Under the pieces are notes generated by a model that saw nothing but the letters and a program-made list of their open reading frames with translations, had not been told where the DNA came from and ran no database searches. The position numbers and the translations under genes were made by a program. From Asticcacaulis tiandongensis (GTDB taxonomy: Bacteria; Pseudomonadota; Alphaproteobacteria; Caulobacterales; Caulobacteraceae), in assembly GCF_006475605.1 (NCBI RefSeq), contig NZ_SSBC01000010.1:186001-250000 (forward strand): a DNA stretch of 64,000 nucleotides, written 5' to 3'. Below, in pieces: positions 24,738 to 32,908 of the stretch (its first letter is position 1; every line of letters begins with the position of its first letter).

Positions 24738-27700
24738 ATGACACGACATTCCGACCCCCAACGCTCGCGGCTTAAGGCTGCGCTTGATGGCGACACCCAT
24801 AGCCGGTGGCGCGGTGAAGCCGTACCTGAGGGGAATGTCTGGCGTACACGCGGGCTAAAGGCCTCTATTGCCATGGTTGCCCTGACCGGTTTCGGGGCAT
24901 CGGGACTGGCGGTTTCGGCGCCTTCCGTGCCCGCGTCAAACGGGTCTGTGGCGGCGGCAACCGCCCCGAAATCTGAAATTGATATACGCGTCGGTCGTAA
25001 TGCCAGTGGTGGTCGGCTTGAGATATACGGGTCTTTGGGGGCGCGGGCCTCGGTACGCATGGACGGTAAGCGTGTGGTCATCCGCTTACCCGGAAACCGG
25101 ACGCCGGATATCGGTTCCCTGCGCGCCAATCCGCCTGCAGGGGTTAGCAGTATAAACCTCAGGCGCGATGATCGGGCCACGGAAATCGTTTTGACACTGG
25201 ATGATACCGCCAAGGCGCGATTCGGTCGTTCCGGCGTGGCGGTCTTCGTTCAGATTGATACGCCGAAGGCCGCACAACAGACTCAGGCCCGATTGACGCC
25301 GCCAGCCTCGGAAAAAACGGACGGTACGGCGAATCAGCCCTCTGTAAGCTCGGCGGCGGCAAATTCAGCGGCTTCCTCAGGTTCTCAAGCCCCCGTCGCT
25401 ACCGCTCAGGTGCCGGTTGTGGCCCTGCGTGCGGCGATGATCGACGGTGGCATGCACATTGACTTTCCTTTTGCCGATCAGGCTGCCGCAGCGGTGTTCC
25501 GGCGCGGTGAGGCCGTGTGGATTGTGTTTGACCGCGAAGTTGACCTGCGTCTGCCCGCCAGTCTCAAGGACGGCAAGATCGTGCGTGATGCCAACTGGGC
25601 GCGTAATGATGGTTTTACAGCCCTCAGGCTTATGGCTCCGGCCAGTGGTCAGTTGAGTGTCAATGCCGAAGGTGGCCTGTGGTCGGTTCGTCTGGGCGGT
25701 AGCCCGCTGAAGAGCCAGACCGGTGAGGTCCGCATCGCACGTGATGACAGCAGCGGCGCACCGGCCATGACGGTCAATCTGGCGGGGGCACGTAAAGTGG
25801 CGTGGATTCGGGATCCGGCGGTCGGTGATCGTATGGCGGTGATTACGGCGCCCGGGCCGATCAAGCCGCTCCTGAGTGGACGTCTGACGCCTGAAGCCAG
25901 TTTGGGAGCCACGGCGCATGGGGTGGTTGTGGAGCGCATGACGCCTGACATTACGGTGACTGTCAGAAGTGATGTCATTGAAATAAGCCGTCCGGGTGGT
26001 CTGTCCCTGTCTGGTGACAATGAAGGCGGCACCAGTGTGCCGGTACGCGCCGCCTATGTGCCGGCGGCCTATCCGACCCTGATGAATATGGATAACTGGC
26101 AGGCCTTGCCGCCGGAAGGGTTTTTGACGCACTATAATCTGTTGCAGGCAGAAGCTGCAAACGAAGCCGCCGAAGGGGCGGAGGGGCCTTATACGTCACG
26201 GCTTGATCTGGCGCGATTTCTCATCGGGCAGGGGCTGAATTTCGAGGCTCAGGGGGTGCTTGAGCTTTTGGGGCGGACAAACCCGCGCAGCCTCAATGAC
26301 CCGCATGTGCGGGGCTTGCTGGCTCAGGCGAAGATTTTGAGCGGGCGTCTGAATGAGGCACGGGCCGATCTGATGTCGCCGGTTCTGGCCAATGATCCGG
26401 CGGCTTTTTTGTGGCGTGGTTACCTTGCCGCCAAGGCGCGTGACTATGCAGCGGCGCGTAAGGCGTTTCAGAGTGGTGCAGGGGCGCTGGAGCGCTTTCC
26501 ACCGGTGTGGCGGACGCGGTTTGCCGCAGCCAATGCCTATGCGGCGCTGATGACGGGCGATACCAAGGCGGCGGCGGAACTGATCAACTATGCCGTCACT
26601 CAGGAAGTGCCGCCGCTGGAACGGCTTGAGGCGCAGCTTGTGCTGGCGCAGGTCATAGAGGCGCAGGGCGACAAGGAACGCGCCATGCGGGTTTATAATG
26701 CCGTGGGCAAGGCGTCTTCGGCGCGTATCAGCACACCGGCAAAACTCAGGGCCACGCGGTTGAAGTATGAACTGGGCGAGATGAAGGCGGAAGACAGCCT
26801 GACGCAGATGAACGCCTTGCGGTTTCATTGGCGGGGTGACGATACGGAAATCGAAATCGTCCGTACCATGGGCGATATCTACCTGTCGCAGGGCCGGTAT
26901 CGCGACGCCCTTGAGGTGTTGCGCAGTGGCGGCACGGCCTTTCTTAATCACCCAGAGGCGCTGGGGATTACGCAGCGTTTAAATGCCGCTTTCCGTAACC
27001 TGTTCCTTGAGGGGCGGGCCGATGGCCTGCAACCGGTTGAGGCGCTGGGGCTGTTTTATGATTTCCGTGAACTGACGCCGGTGGGCGCGGACGGCGATGA
27101 GATGGTGCGGCGTCTGGTGCGGCGTCTGGTGGATGTTGATTTGCTGGATCAGGCGGCGGATCTGCTGGAGTATCAGGTGGATAACCGTCTGGTGGGTGTG
27201 GCCAAAGCGTCGGTCGCTACGGATCTGGCCAGTATTTACCTAATGAACCGTCAGCCGGAAAAAGCCCTTCAGGCGCTGTGGAAGACGCGCAATAGTTTGC
27301 TGCCACGGGCGGTTCTGTCCGAGCGCCGCGTGCTCGAGGCGCGGGCGCTGACGGAGCTTAATCGCACCGAGCATGCGCTTGAGGTTCTGGGGGCAGACAA
27401 ATCGCCTGAGGCCACGGAAGTGCGGGCGGATATCTATTGGCACGACAAGGCCTGGGAAAAGGCCGGTGATCTGCTTGAGAAACGTCTGGGGGAGCGCTGG
27501 AAACGGGAAGCGCCCCTAAGTCTCGCTGAAGAAGCCCTGCTGATTCGGGCGGGGGTGGCCTATAGCCTTGCCGAAGATCAGGCCGGTCTGACGCGCCTGT
27601 CGACGCGTTACGGACGCTATGCCGAAAAAGCCCAAAACCGCGATGCCATTCGGGTGGCTCTGGCGGGGATGGATAATGGCCCGCTTGATGTGAAAGACTT

Positions 27701-27830
27701 TTCGCTGGCCGCCAGCCAGAGCGACAGCTTTGCCGGTTGGGTCACCAGCATGAAGGTCAGGTTCCGTCAGAAGGATGACGCCGCTGCCAAGCAGGCGGCG
27801 GCCAAGGCACCGGAGCCGGCGGCGGGCTAG
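24738..27830 (+). CDS. Large TPR protein with AMIN-like N-terminal part, motility-linked
   Basis: This is a 1030-residue protein. A cytoplasmic start with basic residues is followed by a membrane helix or uncleaved signal (about 41-66). Residues 80-175 look like an AMIN-type beta domain (LEIYGSLGARASVRMDGKRV, VVIRLPGN), repeated more weakly near 215-400. From about 450 to 990 the protein is helical with TPR-like repeats (ARFLIGQGLNFEAQGVLELL, ALEVLRSGGTAFLNHPEALG). AMIN domains often bind peptidoglycan or localise periplasmic proteins. The gene follows motE and has its own CtrA-type box, so a flagellar or polar envelope function is likely; I know no name for it. Confidence 0.75.
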   Translation: MTRHSDPQRSRLKAALDGDTHSRWRGEAVPEGNVWRTRGLKASIAMVALTGFGASGLAVSAPSVPASNGSVAAATAPKSEIDIRVGRNASGGRLEIYGSLGARASVRMDGKRVVIRLPGNRTPDIGSLRANPPAGVSSINLRRDDRATEIVLTLDDTAKARFGRSGVAVFVQIDTPKAAQQTQARLTPPASEKTDGTANQPSVSSAAANSAASSGSQAPVATAQVPVVALRAAMIDGGMHIDFPFADQAAAAVFRRGEAVWIVFDREVDLRLPASLKDGKIVRDANWARNDGFTALRLMAPASGQLSVNAEGGLWSVRLGGSPLKSQTGEVRIARDDSSGAPAMTVNLAGARKVAWIRDPAVGDRMAVITAPGPIKPLLSGRLTPEASLGATAHGVVVERMTPDITVTVRSDVIEISRPGGLSLSGDNEGGTSVPVRAAYVPAAYPTLMNMDNWQALPPEGFLTHYNLLQAEAANEAAEGAEGPYTSRLDLARFLIGQGLNFEAQGVLELLGRTNPRSLNDPHVRGLLAQAKILSGRLNEARADLMSPVLANDPAAFLWRGYLAAKARDYAAARKAFQSGAGALERFPPVWRTRFAAANAYAALMTGDTKAAAELINYAVTQEVPPLERLEAQLVLAQVIEAQGDKERAMRVYNAVGKASSARISTPAKLRATRLKYELGEMKAEDSLTQMNALRFHWRGDDTEIEIVRTMGDIYLSQGRYRDALEVLRSGGTAFLNHPEALGITQRLNAAFRNLFLEGRADGLQPVEALGLFYDFRELTPVGADGDEMVRRLVRRLVDVDLLDQAADLLEYQVDNRLVGVAKASVATDLASIYLMNRQPEKALQALWKTRNSLLPRAVLSERRVLEARALTELNRTEHALEVLGADKSPEATEVRADIYWHDKAWEKAGDLLEKRLGERWKREAPLSLAEEALLIRAGVAYSLAEDQAGLTRLSTRYGRYAEKAQNRDAIRVALAGMDNGPLDVKDFSLAASQSDSFAGWVTSMKVRFRQKDDAAAKQAAAKAPEPAAG

Positions 27831-27835
27831 GTTCG

Positions 27836-29026
27836 CTAACTGTCTGACGGTTTCTGCGCATAAAAGGCCGGTTTGAGGTAGGCCGGAAATTCAAGGCGTT
27901 TCAGGGCCAGTGCACCGGCCTGAACGATGACCATAAGGCTGATGCCCAAGACACCCAGTGGCACGGGCATAACCGGTGGTGCGTCCAGCATATTCAGAAT
28001 CAGGACAGACGCCATAAGCCCGTTTAAAGTCAGAAGGCTATAGCGCGCCCATGACTGACCTGTGGCCTGACTGAGGCTGACGGCGGTGACGAGCAGAGGT
28101 ATAACCAGCAACAGGTCATAGTCCATCAGGCGCGGATTAAGTAATTGCGCCATGCCGAGGCCAATAGCCAGCCTGCCTGCGGGGCCTGCCTTGCCGAGTT
28201 CTGCGAGAGCCAGACCGGACAGGCTTAAGATGATCATGAACAGGACCAACCCGATTAGTGACGGCAGGCCTGTATGATTGAGGCCGGTGGCGTCGATCCA
28301 GCTGAAGAAGCTGATGCCGGGCTGCTGGCTTAGGACCACCTGATCAAGGGCGGTGTGCCAGTGGGTGTGAAGGTCGCCGGTTCCGGTGGATATAAGCGCA
28401 TAGCCGGCAAGGCCGGTCAGGCTTCCTGTAACCAGTGTGCCTATACGCCAGCGCAGCGGCTTATCAAGGTAGACCAGTACAATCAGATAGGTAAGCAAGG
28501 TCGGCTTGATTAAGGCGGCCATAGTGACGGCAATAATAAAAGGTGAAACCCGTTTGGGCAGGCTGAGGGCGGCGGCCAGAATCAGACCGTGCAGCAGCAG
28601 GGCTATGTTGCCTGAGGCCAGAGAGCCGCCGGTCAGAAGCGCAAAGACCGGTAATTTCAGTCGCCAGTCCTGATCATTACTTTTCCAGACATAAAGCCCT
28701 ATGCCCGTCAGAGCCGCCAGCCATAGCAGTACATATATTACGCGGAACCCCTCAAGGCCCATAAAGGCGACTACAGCCGAAAGGCTCTCGGCGATTACTG
28801 GCGCATAGACGAATACAGCCGGGTGCATCCCTTCGCAGGCCGGAGACAGGCTGTAGGGATTGCCGCCTTGCGATAAGGTCATGCCCGCGCAGGCAATGGC
28901 GTCGAAATCGACAAACCACGGCTTTTGTTTGATCAGACGTCCCAGCAGGCCGCTGATGAGGGGCAGGGTGCAAACTAAACCCCACCATAGGGGCGTGAAG
29001 CGAAAAAGGGCAGCATTGAGCGGCAT
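27836..29026 (-). CDS. GT87-like polyprenol-phosphate-sugar glycosyltransferase, paralogue 1
   Basis: This 396-residue protein has about ten membrane helices. The first periplasmic loop has WFVDFDAIACAGMTLSQGG; acidic residues in this loop are typical of GT-C enzymes that use lipid-linked sugars. SGNIALLLHGLI and NPRLMDYDLLL recur in the next paralogue. DUF2029/GT87 proteins transfer mannose or arabinose from polyprenyl-phosphate donors in the periplasm. I chose ATG 29026; no clear RBS is visible, and the inverted repeat GCTGATT/AATCAGC lies just before it. The 191-base gap to paralogue 2 suggests a separate promoter. Confidence 0.8.
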   Translation of the reverse strand: MPLNAALFRFTPLWWGLVCTLPLISGLLGRLIKQKPWFVDFDAIACAGMTLSQGGNPYSLSPACEGMHPAVFVYAPVIAESLSAVVAFMGLEGFRVIYVLLWLAALTGIGLYVWKSNDQDWRLKLPVFALLTGGSLASGNIALLLHGLILAAALSLPKRVSPFIIAVTMAALIKPTLLTYLIVLVYLDKPLRWRIGTLVTGSLTGLAGYALISTGTGDLHTHWHTALDQVVLSQQPGISFFSWIDATGLNHTGLPSLIGLVLFMIILSLSGLALAELGKAGPAGRLAIGLGMAQLLNPRLMDYDLLLVIPLLVTAVSLSQATGQSWARYSLLTLNGLMASVLILNMLDAPPVMPVPLGVLGISLMVIVQAGALALKRLEFPAYLKPAFYAQKPSDS

Positions 29027-29217
29027 GTTATGGATCGGAGGCTGATTATTATTCTCTCCAATCAGCTCCGGAATTAAGGAGATATTTCGTGCGAAATGTG
29101 TTGTGCGCTTGCGCAATAAGACAAATTGCAGCCGCAATAAGGCGTTTGCGTTCGCATTGCGGCGAAGGGGGCGCATTTGTGTTATCAATGCGGCGGATGT
29201 AGCCTATGGGAGGCAAA

Positions 29218-30387
29218 TTACCGTGAAGGCGGTATGATAAAGCTTTGACGGCGTTGCAAAAATGCCAGTGTATAAGCCAGAAGCACATAGGCCAGTACGG
29301 CGACACTGTCGGGGGCATAGCCTGAAATATCCGCCATGCGCAGAACCAGACACAGGGCGGACAGAGCCAGATAGCTGAGGCTGATCAGGCGGAAGGGTTT
29401 GGTTCCGGCGGAAGCGCTTAAAGCGACGATCACCGCCATACCCAGTGGCATGAGCAGAAGATCATAGTCCATCAGGCGCGGATTAAGCAGCAGGGCAAAG
29501 GTCAGGCCAATGATAATGCGTTCGGTTCGGTCCGCGCCGGAGCGTTCGGCAATTATCAGGCCGCACAGGCTGGTCAATGCCAGATAGATCACCAGTCCGC
29601 CGAGGCTTGTGGGGGAATAGGTGTCAAAGCCCAGCGCATTCATCCAGCTGAACCAGCTCATGCCGCTTTGTTCCTGAGCGACGATCGAATCGCGCAAGGT
29701 GGACCATTCGGCGGCATAGGGGGCATTAAGAAACAGGGCGGCCACCAGAACTGCGCCTACCATAGTTGCGGCCGCAGTCTGGACAAGGCGCGCTCTGAAA
29801 GGCTGTTCGGTAAACATCAGGACGATCATATAGGTCAGCAGGAAGGGCTTAATGCAGGCGGCCAGCAGAACTATAATAACGAACGGAATAAGGGAACGAT
29901 GCAGGTTCAGGGCTGCTATGAGGATCAGGCCGTGCAGCATCAGGCCGATATTGCCGCTGGCAATCGATGAGCCGGTCAGAACGCCAAAACCCAGAAGCCG
30001 CCACACCAGCGGTACGCGTGGCCATTTCCTGATCAGGATAAACCAGAAGGAGAACCCCAGTACTGCCAGTAGTGCCAGGGCATAAAGGGCTTTCAGGCCG
30101 GAAAAGCCGAGCATTTCAAGCAAGGGGGCAAAGGCCTGACCGATCTGCGGCGCATAGACGTAAGGGGCAGGGTTGAGGCCTTCGCATACAGGGGTAAGGC
30201 TATAGGGTGACAGGCCGCGCCGCAAATGGTCGGCACCGCAAATGAGCGCATCGAAATCGTTAAACCACCACTTGCCCTTAACCAGACGCCCGAGAAGACT
30301 TGACCATACGGGCATGGTGAAAAAGAAAGCCCACAAGCTTATCTGCCAGGGCTTGCGGGTGTAGCGCTCAAGCACGTTCGTCGTCAT
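29218..30387 (-). CDS. GT87-like polyprenol-phosphate-sugar glycosyltransferase, paralogue 2
   Basis: The 389-residue protein has the same plan: WWFNDFDALICGADHLRRG in the first loop, then SIASGNIGLMLHGLIL, a proline-rich loop (SPTSLGGLVIY) and LLNPRLMDYDLLLMPLGM near the last helices. It is close to paralogue 1 over its whole length. Its ATG overlaps the stop of paralogue 3 (ATGA) and has AAGG eight bases upstream, so the two are translated from one message. The product sugar and acceptor are unknown. Confidence 0.8.
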   Translation of the reverse strand: MTTNVLERYTRKPWQISLWAFFFTMPVWSSLLGRLVKGKWWFNDFDALICGADHLRRGLSPYSLTPVCEGLNPAPYVYAPQIGQAFAPLLEMLGFSGLKALYALALLAVLGFSFWFILIRKWPRVPLVWRLLGFGVLTGSSIASGNIGLMLHGLILIAALNLHRSLIPFVIIVLLAACIKPFLLTYMIVLMFTEQPFRARLVQTAAATMVGAVLVAALFLNAPYAAEWSTLRDSIVAQEQSGMSWFSWMNALGFDTYSPTSLGGLVIYLALTSLCGLIIAERSGADRTERIIIGLTFALLLNPRLMDYDLLLMPLGMAVIVALSASAGTKPFRLISLSYLALSALCLVLRMADISGYAPDSVAVLAYVLLAYTLAFLQRRQSFIIPPSR

Positions 30388-31610
30388 TGGGGGGCCTTGA
30401 GCAGGTTGGTTTTCAAGGGGAAAAGACACCCGAGAATGTCGCCATAACGCTGGGTGAAGGTCAGTCCGCCCAAGGCAAGTACATAGAGACTGAGGGCCAG
30501 TGTCGCGATGCGTGTCGTATAGTCCCCAAGATCAACCGCGCCGCCAATCAGCGCAAACACACAGATGGTGGTAAGGACGGTTTGTCCCCGATCGGCTATA
30601 AACCGGACAGACCGGTTTGCGCTTTCGAGCGTGTGCGTATTAAGGGCGATGATCACCAGACCCACCCCGATCAGAAAAAAGTCCTGTGACATCAGGCGCG
30701 GAATCAGCAACACCCCAAGGCTCAGGCCCAGCCAGATACGGCTTCGGGCATCAAGTTTTAGCCCTTCGGCAAGGCTTATGCCGCTTAAGGTCATCAGGCC
30801 CGCATACAAAGCCCAGCCCAACGCGGCGAAGGGGTTGTCGGCGCTGATGCCGATCAGGTCGAGCCAGCCATAGAAGCTGTCGCCGGGGGTAAGTTCGTAG
30901 ACAAAATAGGAAAGAGTTGCCTCCCATTGTTGCGACAAAGCCGTGTCCTGAGCGGCAAACCAAAGCGTAGGTGCAACGCCGGCAATGGCTCCGGCAGAGA
31001 ACCAACTGACCCGTTTCCAGACCGGTATGTCCAGAAGCAGCAGGACAATAAGATAGGTGAGGAAGACCGGCTTGATGATGCCACATAGCACAACCGCCCC
31101 CACAAACAGCCACGGGAACCTTTTTGCGCTCAGGGCGGTCAGGAGAATTAAGGCGTGACAGACCACGGCGACATTGCCCCATGAGATCGCACTTCCGGTC
31201 AGAAAGGCGGCAAAGGGTATCTTCTGCATCAGGCTTAGGCGGTTGAAGGTGGGAAGATATACGCCTCCTAAAAGAACACAAAGGCTCAGGCCATAGAGGA
31301 CTATATGCAGGAACAGGAGGCCTTGCTGACCAACACGCTCAACAATTTCAGCGGTGGCTTCAGCGACGACCGGTAAATAGACATAGACCGCCGTCTTGTC
31401 GAAGCCTTTGCAATGCAGGCCCATGTCATAGAGACGCCCGTTTTCCATCACCTTTTGGGCGCCGCAGGCTATAGCCCTGTAATCTCCGAACCAGCTGTCT
31501 GAGCGATCCAGCTTACCTATCAGTCCACCGGTAAGTGGTAACAGGAACAAAAGAGCGATCAGCCACTGTTTTATATGTGACGGAAAAATGCGTTTGGCGA
31601 CTGGAGACAA
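30384..31610 (-). CDS. GT87-like polyprenol-phosphate-sugar glycosyltransferase, paralogue 3
   Basis: This 408-residue protein is the most divergent of the three. The first loop is WFGDYRAIACGAQKVMENG, so the DFDA of the others is replaced by GDYRA, and the late motif is IPRLMSQDFFLIG in place of NPRLMDYDLLL. Ten or more helices are expected. The only in-frame start before an upstream stop is TTG 31610; no good RBS is seen. It heads a leftward message with paralogue 2 and is divergent from the polyprenyl-phosphate sugar synthase, which would make its donor. Confidence 0.78.
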   Translation of the reverse strand: MSPVAKRIFPSHIKQWLIALLFLLPLTGGLIGKLDRSDSWFGDYRAIACGAQKVMENGRLYDMGLHCKGFDKTAVYVYLPVVAEATAEIVERVGQQGLLFLHIVLYGLSLCVLLGGVYLPTFNRLSLMQKIPFAAFLTGSAISWGNVAVVCHALILLTALSAKRFPWLFVGAVVLCGIIKPVFLTYLIVLLLLDIPVWKRVSWFSAGAIAGVAPTLWFAAQDTALSQQWEATLSYFVYELTPGDSFYGWLDLIGISADNPFAALGWALYAGLMTLSGISLAEGLKLDARSRIWLGLSLGVLLIPRLMSQDFFLIGVGLVIIALNTHTLESANRSVRFIADRGQTVLTTICVFALIGGAVDLGDYTTRIATLALSLYVLALGGLTFTQRYGDILGCLFPLKTNLLKAPQ

Positions 31611-31719
31611 TGTGTAGCTTTCGCAGAAAAGAAGCTATAAGGCTGGTCTTGGTTTTGCCCCAATAGACGATCATATGGGCCCGAAAAATGGCATATAGAA
31701 AAGAATTCAGGAGTTTTTC

Positions 31720-32835
31720 TTGTCAACGCGTTCTTCGCCCGATCTTAGTCTGATCATTTGCACCCTTAATGAGGGTGCCGCCATTGCCAGTGTTGTCAAT
31801 GAAATTTGTGATACCCTAACAGGGATTGATTACGAAATCGTCGTCGTAGATGATGATTCTTCGGATAATACGCAGGCTGAAGTGCTGCGGGTGGCCGAGG
31901 AAAATCCACGTGTGCGCCTTCAGGTGCGGGTGGGGGAGCGCGGCCTGTCGTCTGCGGCCATAAAGGGCTGGGAAGTCGCGCATGGCCGGATACTGGGCAT
32001 TATGGATGGCGACGGGCAGCACGACCCTCAGGCGATTCGACAACTGGCGGACATTATCCTTAAGGGTGACAAGGATCTGGTGTGTGTGTCGCGCTATCTG
32101 GGGAAATCCGATACAGGCTTAAGTTTCGGGCGTGATATTGCCTCGCGTCTGGCCACAAAGGCGACGCATCTGGTGCTGAAAGCGCCGCTTTCCGATCCGA
32201 TGAGCGGCTGCTTTATGATGACGCGCGACTGGTATGAGACGGCGCGGCCCAATCTTACTGGGGTGGGGTTCAAAATTCTGGTCGATCTGGTGGCGTCGAC
32301 CAAGGTCAAGCCGCGTTTTGCCGAAGTTAAGGCGGCTCTGCGTCAGCGTCAGGGCGGCGAATCAAAGCTCGACCTGCGCGTCATCCTCGATCTGGGGGCG
32401 CTGCTGGTTGAAAAAGGCACCGGCGGGCTGCTTCCGGCGCGCTTCGTGCTGTTTGCCGCCGTCGGTATGTCTGGTGTGGTTGTCAGCGCACTGATCCTGA
32501 CTTTCTTCAAGCTGATCGGTTATTCAACCGTTACGGAATTTGGCCATGCCCAGATTGTGGCCATTGGTCTGGCCATGGTGTGGAATTTCTTCCTTAATAA
32601 CAGTCTGACGTTCCGTGATCATCGCCTGAAAGGTATTGGTCCGATCCTTAAGGGGCTGATTATCTTCTGTCTGGTCTGTACGCCGGGGGCGATCCTGAAC
32701 TGGTGGATCGGCATTTTGCTTAAGTCCGCGCAGGTCGAGTTCATTCTGGCGGGCGTTATTCCGGCCTTCCTGATCGGTATCCTGAACTATTGGGCGTCGC
32801 GCGTTCTGGCGTGGAACCAGAAAAAAGGGAGTTAG
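31720..32835 (+). CDS. Polyprenyl-phosphate sugar synthase (GT2) fused to a GtrA-like membrane domain
   Basis: The 371-residue protein has a GT2 domain (1-230) like dolichol-phosphate mannose synthase: LSLIICTLNEGAAIASVV, VVDDDSSDNTQ, IMDGDGQHDP and the SDPMSGCFMM/GFKILVDLV pair. The C-terminal 130 residues are a GtrA-like four-helix domain (VWNFFLNNSLTFRDH is its signature). Such enzymes make polyprenyl-phosphate-mannose or glucose, and the GtrA part helps membrane transfer. TTG 31720 is the start, with AGGAG six bases upstream. It is divergent from three GT-C enzymes that would use its product. Confidence 0.88.
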   Translation: MSTRSSPDLSLIICTLNEGAAIASVVNEICDTLTGIDYEIVVVDDDSSDNTQAEVLRVAEENPRVRLQVRVGERGLSSAAIKGWEVAHGRILGIMDGDGQHDPQAIRQLADIILKGDKDLVCVSRYLGKSDTGLSFGRDIASRLATKATHLVLKAPLSDPMSGCFMMTRDWYETARPNLTGVGFKILVDLVASTKVKPRFAEVKAALRQRQGGESKLDLRVILDLGALLVEKGTGGLLPARFVLFAAVGMSGVVVSALILTFFKLIGYSTVTEFGHAQIVAIGLAMVWNFFLNNSLTFRDHRLKGIGPILKGLIIFCLVCTPGAILNWWIGILLKSAQVEFILAGVIPAFLIGILNYWASRVLAWNQKKGS

Positions 32836-32875
32836 TGGTTGTGTGATCGGCCTAGGCAACCGTAAGTTAACATTT

Positions 32876-32908
32876 CTCCTCCATATTTATGCTTTATTTA
32901 TGGAGGGG
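32876..32908 (+). promoter_or_regulatory. Hairpin that hides the best Shine-Dalgarno sequence of the HsdR-N gene
   Basis: CTCCTCCATA (32876-32885) pairs with TATGGAGGGG (32899-32908) with one G-T wobble and a 13-base loop. The right arm contains GGAGGGG, the only strong ribosome-binding site in front of this gene, so the hairpin would block it in the mRNA when folded. Confidence 0.6.

Noticed and set aside
26196-26951. Open frames of about 250 codons antisense to the TPR gene (also 25377-26132)
   Set aside because: No start signal or motif; they follow the third-position pattern of the sense gene.
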